NCBI RefSeq assembly: GCF_030010625.1
Contig: NZ_JASCXN010000015.1
Location: 1-64,000 of the forward strand
DNA length: 64,000 nucleotides
Source: Streptomyces sp. CC208A
GTDB taxonomy: Bacteria; Actinomycetota; Actinomycetes; Streptomycetales; Streptomycetaceae
Reading direction: 5' to 3'
Shown: piece after piece, positions 16,001-23,722 of the stretch
Layout: every line of letters starts with the position of its first letter
How positions within the stretch are numbered: the stretch's first letter is position 1
Program-made: the position numbers and the translations under genes
Notes under the pieces: model-generated
Told to the model about the DNA's origin: nothing
Seen by the model: the letters and a program-made list of their open reading frames with translations, nothing else
Databases searched by the model: none

Positions 16001-17894
16001 AGCGCTGCTCGGTCCCGAGAACAGGACGACGAAGCACCTGCTGAACGAGCTGTTCATCCGGCGCACCAACTCGTCCACGGACGGTAGGTCGGACAACTTC
16101 TCGGAACTGATTGAGGCCATGTCCGTGGAGGCCGGCGCGGAGGTATTCGAGGTACTCACCACCCAGTGCCCGAACAACGCGCACTTCTGGAACCATCGGG
16201 GCCGATACGACATTTACAAGGTCAAGGCAGACTTCGGCCGAGCCGAGAGCTTTGTACTCAAGGCTGTGGAGAAGTCCCATGGCCGAGACGCCACCCATCT
16301 GCACACTCTGGGGATGGTTCGCAGGTTCTGGATCGAGAACAAGCTCAACCAGCTGCTCCGGGACGGCGAACGCCACACGCCGGAAGAGCTGCTCGCGTCC
16401 GTCGAGCCGCTGTTCGACCGAGCGATGGAAGCCTTCACCGACGCCGGTAAGTACAAGAACACGGACTACACGTGGTCCACCCCCATCCAGCTGATCGCGA
16501 CCGTTGTGGAACGCCTCAGGCAAGCCTCGGGCGAGGAGAGCCTCGCAGAGTTCATGGAGGGCGATGACCCCACGGCCGTATGGGTGACCGAGCAGATCGG
16601 GCGGGCCGAGGAGCTGCTAGACAATCTCCGCAACATCAATGCCGAAGGCAAGTACTATCGACGGCTCGATCAACGGCTGACCGTGCTCTACGGAGACGTC
16701 GAACGGCTGGTCGAGCAGTGGCAGGAGCTGCGCCGTCGCGGCGACAACCCCGACGTAGACCTGACCATCGCCCGGACCCTGTACGCGAAGGCCGGGCGGG
16801 ACTGGTCGCAGCTGACCGAGGAGCAAGCGCGGACCATTGCTGAGATGGCGGAAGGGCCGGTTAATAGTGGCCAGGCCACCGACGCCGACCTGCGGTTGTG
16901 GTTCCAGTCCTACCGTAGGCTCCCCGAATACTCCGAGACTCACGCCCTTGAGCGGCTCGCGTGGTTCGCCTCCGAGCACAACAGCCTCGACGCGAACTAC
17001 TATCTCTATATCCTGCACTTCCTCATCTGGCGGCGGGGTGACGCGCAGGACGAGGAGCGTGTCCGCTACTACCTGGAGGAATGCAAGCGTCTGAGCCGTC
17101 AGCATCGAAGGCAGTGGAGCTTTGAGTGGCTCGGTGGCAGCGCACGCCCGCATCCGCTGGTGCACTTCAGCGAAATGGGCCGGCAGCGCCACGGGCCTTC
17201 GGGCTTCTGGAGTCACCCGCAGGAGCTGGTACGCGTCAGCGGGATCATCGAGGAGATCAAGAGTCCTCAATCTGGACGACTGAGGATCACTGGAGGTCAG
17301 TTGTCGGCCTTCTTCACTCCCCGAAATCGGTTCCGGCAGACCAGTGGCGTCAATGAGTCCGTCGAGTTCTACCTCGGTTTCAGCTACGAGGGACTCCGAG
17401 CCTGGGAACCTACGCTTCCCGGAGAGACGCCTGACGCGCTGATCAACGCGGAGCCACCCAAGGTATCCGCGCCCTTGGCCACGTCGAGTGCGGTCACCCA
17501 GTCAGCCCTCGCCCCTGCGGATGCAGCGTCGATGCCTAATCCGGAACCTGAACCGCAGCCGGATGAGTCAGAGTCTGTGCCCATGGTGCCTGCCGGTCCC
17601 GGTCCCTATCGGGTCGATCCGGCGGTGCTGCGTTCGCTCGCTGCCCGTCAGCGCGGCCCCGGAGGGGCTGAGGACTTCCAGCGAGCCATTCACGATCTCC
17701 TGAAGCAAGCCCGCGGGGAGGAACGCCGCCTGACCTCGTTGGAGTTGGGCAAAGCGTTGCAGACCCTGTTCGGGATGGATGCCTACAACAAGTTCCGCAG
17801 GGAAAAGGGGAGAGGAAAGCTGAAGCTCGCCGTCGAGACCCTTGGCTTCAGGACCCTGCCGACCCCGCAAGGATTCGACGTCGACCTTCCCTAG
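13080..17894 (+). CDS. Giant SAMD9-like P-loop NTPase, predicted defence effector
   Basis: 1604 residues. Visible order: a kinase/aminoglycoside-phosphotransferase-like domain with HGDLHLRN (H235) and LIDVNWD (about 258-264); a SIR2-position alpha/beta domain (about 420-610); a P-loop HSPGAGGTTLSRRVAWDL (705-722) that lacks the usual Lys, with LVVAES as a Walker-B-like strand. Then come a STAND-like helical region (about 800-960), a long helical repeat region (about 960-1380), an OB-fold-like segment from VRVSGIIEEIK (about 1382-1440), a Pro-rich linker, and a C-terminal winged-helix/OST-HTH-like domain (about 1520-1604). The G-GGTTL P-loop, repeats and OB fold in this order are the plan of SAMD9/SAMD9L, antiviral proteins of animals with reported bacterial relatives. 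Likely an NTP-dependent sensor that halts infected cells; that role is inference. Confidence 0.8.
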   Translation: MNRKAANSNEGAGRDLLESGLALLRNDLPASTSVEIVKSLAGGYTDARVMLCDIGHEAGRGSDGVPRGQHILKVGFSTGRLQATAHSAFTTGLGEFGQTRVPQLVQSLQGPGISVDIYDIAGFSLNRLRSADHVDAEDREEILARASRELLSAQLAVAGPPNYQGTVGTVLREWLGGDFPDNQRGSRVREVFDQLHGTGRVFRHEGELLPDPLVLLDLDLGLSGRDLACFRGPAHGDLHLRNVLVRGSRLTRDLTYWLIDVNWDTPTPLLYDHAYLELSALLFGLGASTSGRVLPLLARLDEEGLTVPVELDFNDSGLVNLLRRIRRETESVLTAREQKRVDVWRQQMLMARIAAGLNWAAKPLDDMSQRRAALASAGWAARLLLRERHPEVWVNIAKEERAGAVGLATSASATPVTAQEALRRWRPFRQTHGAMDLYLVADGVAATRELAALAHCGWATVIDLDPDSDSNGLSRVVVPELAERRHVSVFGSNRVPVPPDNATNWLMANGWTTHDEPTADSDDQWRRRGYLQRVRQLVDETHAGTPHQSAAVLVLRSGRRDREIGRVIDYIDEKYDGLAERLDLAQAPAINGIDIEAFLTVVAESLPPDGSASTPSLPGINGRRWTLNWSDLHRLSVDLEVLHSEILSDRESAQQLTDEFWRGRPPSWQELEVPVDVSRDAYPGLWKEINQRLSDHQLAIVHLDHSPGAGGTTLSRRVAWDLHRTYPTVLLRNYSETTADRIDEIYQETGHPALVVAESAILPDYDLDELVHSLAQRNTRAVLLWVNRTNVGDSGNGHKLLDPLQGPERERFLKTFKERAETDRARRLLDGLAEGATDVVAAQKLSPFFFGLCVYEDQFEGIASYVHNHFAGLTREQRELARHLALLTRYGQELGLPIVMVEAWLGRERPVYSPLTDAELSELLGPDLRHLVVTERGALRLLHPLIAERVLMGEVDGERYSLGNISVDFIRKTTALLGPENRTTKHLLNELFIRRTNSSTDGRSDNFSELIEAMSVEAGAEVFEVLTTQCPNNAHFWNHRGRYDIYKVKADFGRAESFVLKAVEKSHGRDATHLHTLGMVRRFWIENKLNQLLRDGERHTPEELLASVEPLFDRAMEAFTDAGKYKNTDYTWSTPIQLIATVVERLRQASGEESLAEFMEGDDPTAVWVTEQIGRAEELLDNLRNINAEGKYYRRLDQRLTVLYGDVERLVEQWQELRRRGDNPDVDLTIARTLYAKAGRDWSQLTEEQARTIAEMAEGPVNSGQATDADLRLWFQSYRRLPEYSETHALERLAWFASEHNSLDANYYLYILHFLIWRRGDAQDEERVRYYLEECKRLSRQHRRQWSFEWLGGSARPHPLVHFSEMGRQRHGPSGFWSHPQELVRVSGIIEEIKSPQSGRLRITGGQLSAFFTPRNRFRQTSGVNESVEFYLGFSYEGLRAWEPTLPGETPDALINAEPPKVSAPLATSSAVTQSALAPADAASMPNPEPEPQPDESESVPMVPAGPGPYRVDPAVLRSLAARQRGPGGAEDFQRAIHDLLKQARGEERRLTSLELGKALQTLFGMDAYNKFRREKGRGKLKLAVETLGFRTLPTPQGFDVDLP

Positions 17895-17948
17895 ACCCGC
17901 GCTTTCAAAGGGTGGGTGCACGCGCCCCGTAGGGAGTGTTGCCGCAGG

Positions 17949-18194
17949 TCAGGCTGCGATAGGTGAACGAGGCTTGACTGAGGTCACGAGCGTACCCAAA
18001 CGCATACTCTGTGTGACCGTCGCTGCCGCTGTCAGCGTCGGGATCGCGCCGAACCACGGACCGTCCCGGAAGGTACGCCAGGACAGGTGGTCGTACGTGT
18101 ACGCGGCGTGGAAGCCGAGCTCTTCGGCCCGCCGCCAGGTCTTCTGTCCTTCGGCCCACCGGTGGATGGGGAGGATCACCGTGCTCAGACGCAT
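17949..18194 (-). pseudogene. Truncated LLM oxidoreductase, N-terminal 72 residues plus foreign tail
   Basis: The 81-codon frame from ATG 18194 matches the first 70-odd residues of the intact LLM gene at 11367 (shared AEELGFHAAYTYDHLSWR, FRDGPWFGA, PTLTAAAT, RLGTLVTS), then switches to SVKPRSPIAA and stops. The rest of the barrel is missing, so it cannot be functional. The same break and tail occur in the remnant at 20472-20609. It is in inverted orientation relative to the intact gene and lies just downstream of the SAMD9-like gene. Confidence 0.8.
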
Positions 18195-18291
18195 GGCTCC
18201 GACGATACGCGGCCTCTGTTGCCACGGATACGTCGGCGGAGCAGATCGGGAACCGTGCCGATGTCGCGATGGAGGTCGCTACCGTGGCGTC

Positions 18292-18495
18292 ATGGGCACG
18301 CTGGACAAGGCCGGGCTTGAGGCCATGGTCGAAGAGGCGACGGTGGACGCCTACGGCGAGGACGAGCAGCGGACCGGTCTGCTCACCATGCTTGAGCAGT
18401 ACCTCGATCTGCCCTTCACCACCACGGTTCTCGGCGTCGAGGTGACGGTCCGCGGTGTCGACCTCACGCCGGACGGCAGGATCGTGGGGAACTGA
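18292..18495 (+). CDS. Short calcium-binding-protein-like protein, C-terminally truncated
   Basis: 67 residues. AMVEEATVDAYGEDEQRTGL and LDLPFTTTVLGVEVTVRGVDL are the hallmark of small bacterial proteins annotated as calcium-binding, which are usually around 110-130 residues and continue with a C-terminal segment after DGRIV. Here the frame stops right after GRIVGN, so the last part is missing. No good SD precedes ATG 18292. It may be a remnant left by the rearrangement marked by the LLM fragment next door, or a functional short form; the following gene starts only 20 bp downstream. Confidence 0.55.
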   Translation: MGTLDKAGLEAMVEEATVDAYGEDEQRTGLLTMLEQYLDLPFTTTVLGVEVTVRGVDLTPDGRIVGN

Positions 18496-18515
18496 CTTGT
18501 ACTGAAGGGTTGAAC

Positions 18516-19724
18516 GTGGCTGAGGCCGTACAGAGCGCGCATCAGGGCTCCGGCGAACCGTCGTTGACCGATCTCATCGAGCGCGGTGCCGAGCTGAAAG
18601 AGAATCTGGTCGCCTTCGCTCAGGGCGCGCGGTTCGAACGGTGGTTGACGCCCCTCCTGCTGGAGGCCGCTGGGTCTACACGGCAACTGGACGAGGGTGA
18701 GGCGATCCGGATCACCGATCACTTCATCCTGCGGTACCGCCTGCCGGATGGTTCGACCGTCGTGGACCGGTTCGTCGCCGGCCGGAAGGACTTGCCCCCG
18801 TCCGACCGGGAGATGCTGCTCGGCTGGCGTGACCCGGTCGAGGGCATCTTCGAGATCCAGCGCAAGGACGGCGATGCCGTCGTCCTGCTGAACCTGGTCG
18901 ACGACCTGGAGTACCGCGCGTACTCGAACGTCGGCCGGGCGGCGTTCCGTGGAGTGTCCAAGGGGGGATTCCTTCACACCTGCCTGGTACCCGTCCACCC
19001 GGCCGACGGGGCGTGGCTGGTATCCGGGGCGATGACGAGCTACCCCAGGTCCAGCGCCACCGACATCGCCCAAGCCGCTCTGCGACTGGCCACGCACCAC
19101 CCCGAACTGGTCTTCCGCAATGCCGAGAAGATCGAGCAGGGCTGGCAGCGGATGCGGGAGGACCGGGCCGCGTTCATCGAGTTCTGCGGCGGCGACGAAC
19201 TGGTCCTTCCGCCTGCGGAGGCCGAGGACCTCCTCAACGCCTACTACCGCCACCGCCAGCAGGCCGCCGTCGCCGCACCGCCCGGCCGTGCCCGACGCAG
19301 GCGGCTCCCCGGCCCGGGCCTGCCCTCCTTCGAGCTACCGGCAGAACTGGCGGGTTCGGACACCGTCGGCGTCATCTACGACCAGATCGACGGGCTCAAC
19401 TTCTACGCCGACTACGGGATGCTGCGGGACCTCTTCGCCGATCCGGCCCTCGCGGGCCGCAGACAGCACCAGGACCTGCTGCGCACGTACCTGCGCGAGG
19501 AGTCGATCACACCACTGCCGATCCGCCGCCTGGCCGCCGCTCATCCGGAGACAGCGGACGGCGTGTTCCGGAAGCTGCTGAGGAAGCCCGGATTCACCTG
19601 GAGCGAGCATGGCGACGCGCTGCTGCGCCGGCGCAAGCCCTGGTACTACGAAAGCGATCCGCGCCCTGGGGTGTCAGTGATAGGCGACCGGCTGTGCGAG
19701 TTGCTCGGTGCGGGACGGCGCTGA
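18516..19724 (+). CDS. Conserved-looking protein of unknown function
   Basis: 402 residues from GTG 18516 (AAGG at 18505-18508); TTG 18510 is in frame but too close to the SD. The N-terminal half is alpha/beta with HFILRYRLPDGSTVVDRFVAG and DAVVLLNLVDDLEYRAYSN; the middle has VSGAMTSYPRSS. The C-terminal half has a basic linker (PGRARRRRLPGPGLPS) and a segment GVIYDQIDGLNFYADYGMLRD that could be a second folded domain. No membrane or signal segments. Twenty bases separate it from the calcium-binding-like ORF, so the two are probably cotranscribed. I do not recognise the family. Confidence 0.7.
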   Translation: MAEAVQSAHQGSGEPSLTDLIERGAELKENLVAFAQGARFERWLTPLLLEAAGSTRQLDEGEAIRITDHFILRYRLPDGSTVVDRFVAGRKDLPPSDREMLLGWRDPVEGIFEIQRKDGDAVVLLNLVDDLEYRAYSNVGRAAFRGVSKGGFLHTCLVPVHPADGAWLVSGAMTSYPRSSATDIAQAALRLATHHPELVFRNAEKIEQGWQRMREDRAAFIEFCGGDELVLPPAEAEDLLNAYYRHRQQAAVAAPPGRARRRRLPGPGLPSFELPAELAGSDTVGVIYDQIDGLNFYADYGMLRDLFADPALAGRRQHQDLLRTYLREESITPLPIRRLAAAHPETADGVFRKLLRKPGFTWSEHGDALLRRRKPWYYESDPRPGVSVIGDRLCELLGAGRR

Positions 19725-19756
19725 GCTCGTAGGCGAAGAAGCCCGACGGAGGGCGC

Positions 19757-19772
19757 GCATACCGAAGTATGC
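19757..19772. promoter_or_regulatory. Inverted repeat upstream of the toxin-antitoxin pair
   Basis: GCATAC-CGAA-GTATGC is a perfect 6-4-6 inverted repeat ending seven bases before the antitoxin ATG (19780). Type II antitoxins of the ribbon-helix-helix class bind such short palindromes to repress their own promoter. The absence of an SD and the short distance suggest a leaderless transcript. Inference from symmetry and position. Confidence 0.5.
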
Positions 19773-19779
19773 TTGCCCC

Positions 19780-20028
19780 ATGGCTGATACGACCCGCATC
19801 ACGGTCACTCTGCCCACCGAGCAGGTGGCGGAGCTGAAAAGGCTCACGGACAACGTCTCCGGCTACGTGGCGGAGGCGGTCGCCCGCCAGATCAGGCACC
19901 AGCTGCTCGGTGAGGAGCTGCGCCGCTACGAGGAGGAGCACGGCGCGTTCACGGACGAGGAGCTGGCCGCGGCCCAGGCCAGAATCTTCGGCACGGCCGG
20001 GCACGAGGAGTCGGCGAGCGCCGCGTGA
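19780..20028 (+). CDS. Ribbon-helix-helix antitoxin (VapB-like)
   Basis: 82 residues from ATG 19780. TTRITVTLPTEQVAELKRL is a ribbon-helix-helix strand plus helix A; VSGYVAEAVARQIRHQ is helix B. The acidic C-terminal tail (RRYEEEHGAFTDEEL) would be the toxin-neutralising segment. Its stop overlaps the toxin's GTG start (GTGA, 20025-20028), the usual coupling in type II modules. The antitoxin probably binds the inverted repeat at 19757-19772. Confidence 0.8.
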   Translation: MADTTRITVTLPTEQVAELKRLTDNVSGYVAEAVARQIRHQLLGEELRRYEEEHGAFTDEELAAAQARIFGTAGHEESASAA

Positions 20029-20426
20029 ACCACCGCATCGAGACCGTCGTTCTGGACTCCCAAGGGCTGTCCGCCTGGATCTCGCAGGACCGGGAGGTGC
20101 TCGCGATGATCCGGTCCTTCCATTCGATGGCTGCCGATCTGGTGGTCTGTTCCAACACCATCGTGGAAGTCATGCACGCCCGGGTGAACACCGCCCGGCT
20201 GAACTGGGCGCTCTCCCAGGTCAAGGTGGAAGCGGTGACCGAGCAGGCGGCCAGAGCCGCCGCCGGGCTGCTGAAGGAGGCCGGCCTACACGGCCACAAG
20301 CACGCGATCGATGCCACCGTCGCCGAGCTGGCGCTTCGCCAGCCGGGCCCGGTGGCCATGCTCACGTCGGACGTCGACGGCATGGCCAAGCTGTGCGGCA
20401 GTCACGTCCGACTCATCGCGCTCTGA
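20025..20426 (+). CDS. PIN-domain toxin (VapC-like)
   Basis: 133 residues, GTG start coupled to the antitoxin stop. The acidic metal-site residues of PIN nucleases are placed as expected: VVLDSQGLSAW (D10), NTIVEVMHAR (E near 48), HAIDATVAE (D near 91) and MLTSDVDGM near 112-120. VapC toxins cleave tRNA or rRNA and stop growth when the antitoxin is lost. The module sits between two LLM fragments in the accessory part of the window, consistent with a maintenance or defence role. Confidence 0.8.
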   Translation: MNHRIETVVLDSQGLSAWISQDREVLAMIRSFHSMAADLVVCSNTIVEVMHARVNTARLNWALSQVKVEAVTEQAARAAAGLLKEAGLHGHKHAIDATVAELALRQPGPVAMLTSDVDGMAKLCGSHVRLIAL

Positions 20427-20471
20427 TCCGCTTCGGTCGGGACCAAGCCGCCCGGCCTACGTCTTCCCAGG

Positions 20472-20609
20472 TCAGGCCGCGACGGGCGAACGAGGCTTGA
20501 CTGACGTGACGAGGGTTCCCCGGCGCATACGCCGGGTCGCCGTAGCCGCCGCCGTGAGCGTGGGGACCGCGCCGAACCACGGCCCGTCCCGGAAGGAGCG
20601 CCAGGGGGA
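20472..20609 (-). pseudogene. Second LLM oxidoreductase remnant
   Basis: Read on the minus strand, 20609-20472 encodes SPWRSFRDGPWFGAVPTLTA followed by RRGTLVTS, SVKPRSPVAA-type tail and TGA. The region before Trp has lost homology and there is no start codon in frame. The break after GTLVTS and the tail are the same as in 17949-18194. GGAACCCTCGTCACGTC just before the break is identical to the intact gene at about 11575-11592. Confidence 0.75.
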
Positions 20610-20696
20610 CGAGGCCCGGCATCGGCCGCACCGGTCCACGGACAGAGCGGCGGCGTGTGCGCTGCCGGCAGGTGGTGTCCGTCCGTCTCCTCGTGT

Positions 20697-22193
20697 TCAG
20701 CGCAGGACGGTGACGGGTGCCGCTCTGCCTCCGTCCGCGCGGACCAAGGCGTACCCACCGGGTCCGAGGAGCCACAGGTCGGCGGGGGATCCGGTGCGGG
20801 TGTCCCGTGTCGCGATCTCGTGGGTCCGCAGACCGGTACCGGGGGAGACGGCCGTCAGCTCGCCGCCGCCGATCGTCCAGACCTCTTCCCCGTGGCGGAC
20901 CACCGCTTCGATCTCGTCGTCGGTGTCGACGCTCCAGAGCCGGGTGCCGTCAGTCAGGGAGAACCCGGATATCCGGCCCTGCGAGGTCTGGTATCCCGGC
21001 TTGTTGCCGCTGGACACCCACCGCCGGTCGCCGGGGCGCACCTCTGCGGCCACCAAGGTGTCGCCGACGACGGCCGCCGAGCGGACCGGGCGGGCCTTCA
21101 GCACGGAAAGGTAGGCGCTGGAGGGTCCGGGCAGGATCCGGATCTCCCCCGTGGGGCCGTCCGTCGGCAGCGTGGTGCGGATGTCGCCCCGCTCGTCGTA
21201 GCGGAGCACTGCGCGGGTGCCTCGGAGGTCGCCCTCGTGCACCCAGAGGGTCGGGGGGTCGGCTGCCAGGACCGTCAGGAACCGCGGGGTGCCGACGGCG
21301 GGTACGCGGCCGCGGCCGAGTCGCCGGCCGTCGTGTCCCGCGTACGTGGCCAGCGCGGGCGCGGTGCGCGTACCGCACTGGTCGACGGTCACCACGGTGC
21401 GGTCGTCGCCGTCGGCGAGGAAGGGGGTGCAGCCCTTCTCGCTCGCGGCGCGCCAGCGGTCCTTCCCGTCGGACAGCCGGACGGCCCGCCACCCCCGGGC
21501 CTCGGGCAGGACCGCGGTCGTACCGGTGACCGCGATCAGGTCGGGGGCCTGGTCCTCCGAGAGCCGGTCCACCGGCGCCATGGAGGAGCGCCAGATCTCC
21601 CGCCCCGTGCCCAGGTCCAGGGCGGTCGCGGCCGTGCAGGACGTGCCGTCCGTGGTGTGGCCGAGGACTCCGATGCCCTCTGCCGTCCGACGGCTCAGGG
21701 TGCAGATCGTCTCCCGGCCGGGAGGGCTCCAGTTCCAGGCGGTGCTCCCGCCGTCGACCCGGAAGGCGGTCGCCCGGTCCGCCCGCACCCGGACGACGAC
21801 GCCGGCGTCGTGCCAGCTGCCCACGGCCGGCACGCCGGCCTGGGTGTCGTGCGGGGCCGACCACACCGGCCGTACGTACTCTCCCGTCGAGGAGACGGCC
21901 GACGCGGCGGCCAGGGCGGCTGCCACGAGAGCGCCGGTCCAGGCCCAGAGCCGGTCCGCCCGCACGGAGCGGAGCAACGGCCACCAGGTGATCCACAGAC
22001 CGAGGGCGCCTCCGATGGTGTACAGCGCCTCGCTGCTGCCGTCACCGAGGTCCAGCAACCACAGCACGCCCCCGGTCAGAAGCGCTCCTGCCGCCGCCCC
22101 GCCGGGCAGGGCTATGACGGCCGCGACCGGTCCGGCCACCGGCCAGGGGGGTACCGCACCCGAAGGACGGACGACAGCGCGGGTGCGTGCCAT
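20697..22193 (-). CDS. Membrane-anchored PQQ-type beta-propeller protein
   Basis: 498 residues from ATG 22193, preceded by AGGAGG. Three hydrophobic segments near the N-terminus (about 19-46, 56-75, 84-103) are followed by an extracytoplasmic-looking domain with repeated blade motifs: TALDLGTGREIWRSS, AVRLSDGKDRWRA, GFSLTDGTRLWSVD and LTAVSPGTGLRTHEIA. These G-x-x-x-W endings are typical of PQQ-like (PF13360-type) propellers. Cys residues (TICTL, TSCTA, GCTP, DQCG) could form disulfides outside the cell. The role is unknown; such proteins often act as surface scaffolds. No operon partner. Confidence 0.8.
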   Translation of the reverse strand: MARTRAVVRPSGAVPPWPVAGPVAAVIALPGGAAAGALLTGGVLWLLDLGDGSSEALYTIGGALGLWITWWPLLRSVRADRLWAWTGALVAAALAAASAVSSTGEYVRPVWSAPHDTQAGVPAVGSWHDAGVVVRVRADRATAFRVDGGSTAWNWSPPGRETICTLSRRTAEGIGVLGHTTDGTSCTAATALDLGTGREIWRSSMAPVDRLSEDQAPDLIAVTGTTAVLPEARGWRAVRLSDGKDRWRAASEKGCTPFLADGDDRTVVTVDQCGTRTAPALATYAGHDGRRLGRGRVPAVGTPRFLTVLAADPPTLWVHEGDLRGTRAVLRYDERGDIRTTLPTDGPTGEIRILPGPSSAYLSVLKARPVRSAAVVGDTLVAAEVRPGDRRWVSSGNKPGYQTSQGRISGFSLTDGTRLWSVDTDDEIEAVVRHGEEVWTIGGGELTAVSPGTGLRTHEIATRDTRTGSPADLWLLGPGGYALVRADGGRAAPVTVLR

Positions 22194-22741
22194 GGATTCA
22201 CCTCCTGCCCTAGGTCGACCAGCGGACGAACAGCGGGCGGACGGGTTCTCCGCCGGTCGGCATGATCCGCCCGCGGGCAAGGGGCCGGGCAGGGCTGTTC
22301 ACGGCCATGAAAGCCGTCCCTGACTGCCCGCGCTCGGCAATCCCGGTCCTTGAAGGAGCACGGCACGACCGACGCCCCGCCCCCGCCCCCGCTTACGCAT
22401 TCCCTCGCTCTGCCCGCCCCGTCCGGGCCGCCGCGACGCTCCGGTCCAGGGCCTCCGTCCCGCTCGCGCGCTACGCCGTCACCGCCTTCGCCCGGCTCCA
22501 CCGGCCCGGCATCCGCGCCCCCGGCGCCACCGTCACCACCGCCGCCGTCCGGCGCCACCGTCACCACCGCCGCCGTCCGGCGCCACCATCGCCCTCGCCG
22601 CCGTCCGACTCCCGGTCGCCCGCTTCGGCGGCCTGCTGCGGCTGATCGCGGCCGGTTTCCTGCTGCCTCGCCAGCGCTCCGACCCGCGCGCGTCCACGCC
22701 CGCACCGGCGCCGCCCCCCACGAGAACCACTCAAATGTGCA
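22194..22741. other. 548-bp interval with possible degenerate ORF
   Basis: No intact gene. On the plus strand a frame up to about 22522 (VRAAATLRSRASVPLARYAV) and a different frame from 22579 (GATIALAAVRLPVARFGGLL) both look like parts of one Ala/Leu-rich protein. They would join in frame if the two first 28-bp repeat units (22523-22578) were removed. A start codon with SD is not evident (AAGGAG near 22352 has none at proper distance). The interval must also hold the promoter for the HAD gene and the divergent propeller gene. Confidence 0.4.
22523..22606. repeat. Three tandem 28-bp units
   Basis: Units 22523-22550 and 22551-22578 are identical; 22579-22606 has the same length with a few substitutions in the middle. 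Each starts GGCGCCACC and ends GCCGCCGTCC. Because 28 is not a multiple of three, each added unit shifts the reading frame. Confidence 0.9.
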
Positions 22742-23686
22742 GTGACCCGCACGCCCGTGCGGTCGGTGCGGAACAATGAGGAGGTGACCTCTCCCCGACC
22801 ATCGACCCGGACCGCCGACACGCTTGTCAGCGCTCCCCCCGGCCGCCCCGCCGCCCGGCTCATCGCCACCGATCTCGACGGCACCCTCCTGCGCGACGAC
22901 AAGTCCGTCTCCGAGCGCACCGTCGCCGCTCTCGCGGCGGCCGAGCGCGCGGGCATCGAGGTCTTCTTCGTCACCGGCCGCCCGGCCCGCTGGATGGACG
23001 TGGTCAGCGCCCACGTCCACGGCCACGGCCTGGCCATCTGCGCCAACGGCGCCGCCGTCGTGGACCTGCACGCGGGCGGCGTCTTCCTGGAGGTCCGGCC
23101 GCTGGCCCGGTCCGTCGCCCTCGACGTCGTACGGGCCCTGCGGGCCGCCGCCCCCGGCACCAGCTTCGCCGTCGAGCTGACCACCGGCATCCACTACGAG
23201 CCGCACTACCCGCCCTTCCACCTCGACCCCGGCGCCACCGTCGCCACCGCCGAGAAACTGCTGTACGAGGAGGCGCCGGGCGCCGCCGCACCCGTCCTCA
23301 AACTGCTCGCCCAGCACCCCGGGCTCGACCCCGACGCCTTCCTGGCCACCGCCCGGCAGGCCGCGGGCGACCTCGCCGCCTTCACCCGCTCCAGCCCCAC
23401 CGCGCTCGTCGAGATCAGCGCCCTCGGCGTCTCCAAGGCGTCGACGCTCGCCCTCTGCTGCGCCCAGCGGGGCATCTCGGCGGACGAGGTCGTGGCCTTC
23501 GGCGACATGCCGAACGACATCGAGATGCTGAGCTGGGCCGGCCGCTCGTACGCCATGGGCAACGCCCACTCCGAGGTGATCGCCGCCGCCTCGGGCCGTA
23601 CGGTCGGCAACAACGAGGACGGCGTCGCCGTCGTCATCGAAGAACTCGTCGCCGAAGCCCTGGAGGCCCGGAAGGACAAGGTCTAG
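22742..23686 (+). CDS. HAD-superfamily (Cof/type IIB) hydrolase
   Basis: 314 residues from GTG 22742; no start has a well-placed SD (GAGGAG at 22778-22783 touches a GTG at 22784), so the first 15 residues are uncertain. HAD motif I is ATDLDGTLLRDD; motif II lies in FVTGRP; motif III is a Lys in GVSKASTL; and GDMPNDIEML is motif IV. The arrangement with a large C2-type cap between is that of Cof-like phosphatases acting on sugar phosphates or flavin/PLP phosphates. Conserved in streptomycetes; the substrate is unknown. Confidence 0.85.
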   Translation: MTRTPVRSVRNNEEVTSPRPSTRTADTLVSAPPGRPAARLIATDLDGTLLRDDKSVSERTVAALAAAERAGIEVFFVTGRPARWMDVVSAHVHGHGLAICANGAAVVDLHAGGVFLEVRPLARSVALDVVRALRAAAPGTSFAVELTTGIHYEPHYPPFHLDPGATVATAEKLLYEEAPGAAAPVLKLLAQHPGLDPDAFLATARQAAGDLAAFTRSSPTALVEISALGVSKASTLALCCAQRGISADEVVAFGDMPNDIEMLSWAGRSYAMGNAHSEVIAAASGRTVGNNEDGVAVVIEELVAEALEARKDKV

Positions 23687-23722
23687 AGCGGCCGGTCCAG
23701 AGCGGCCGGTCCGGAGCGGCGG

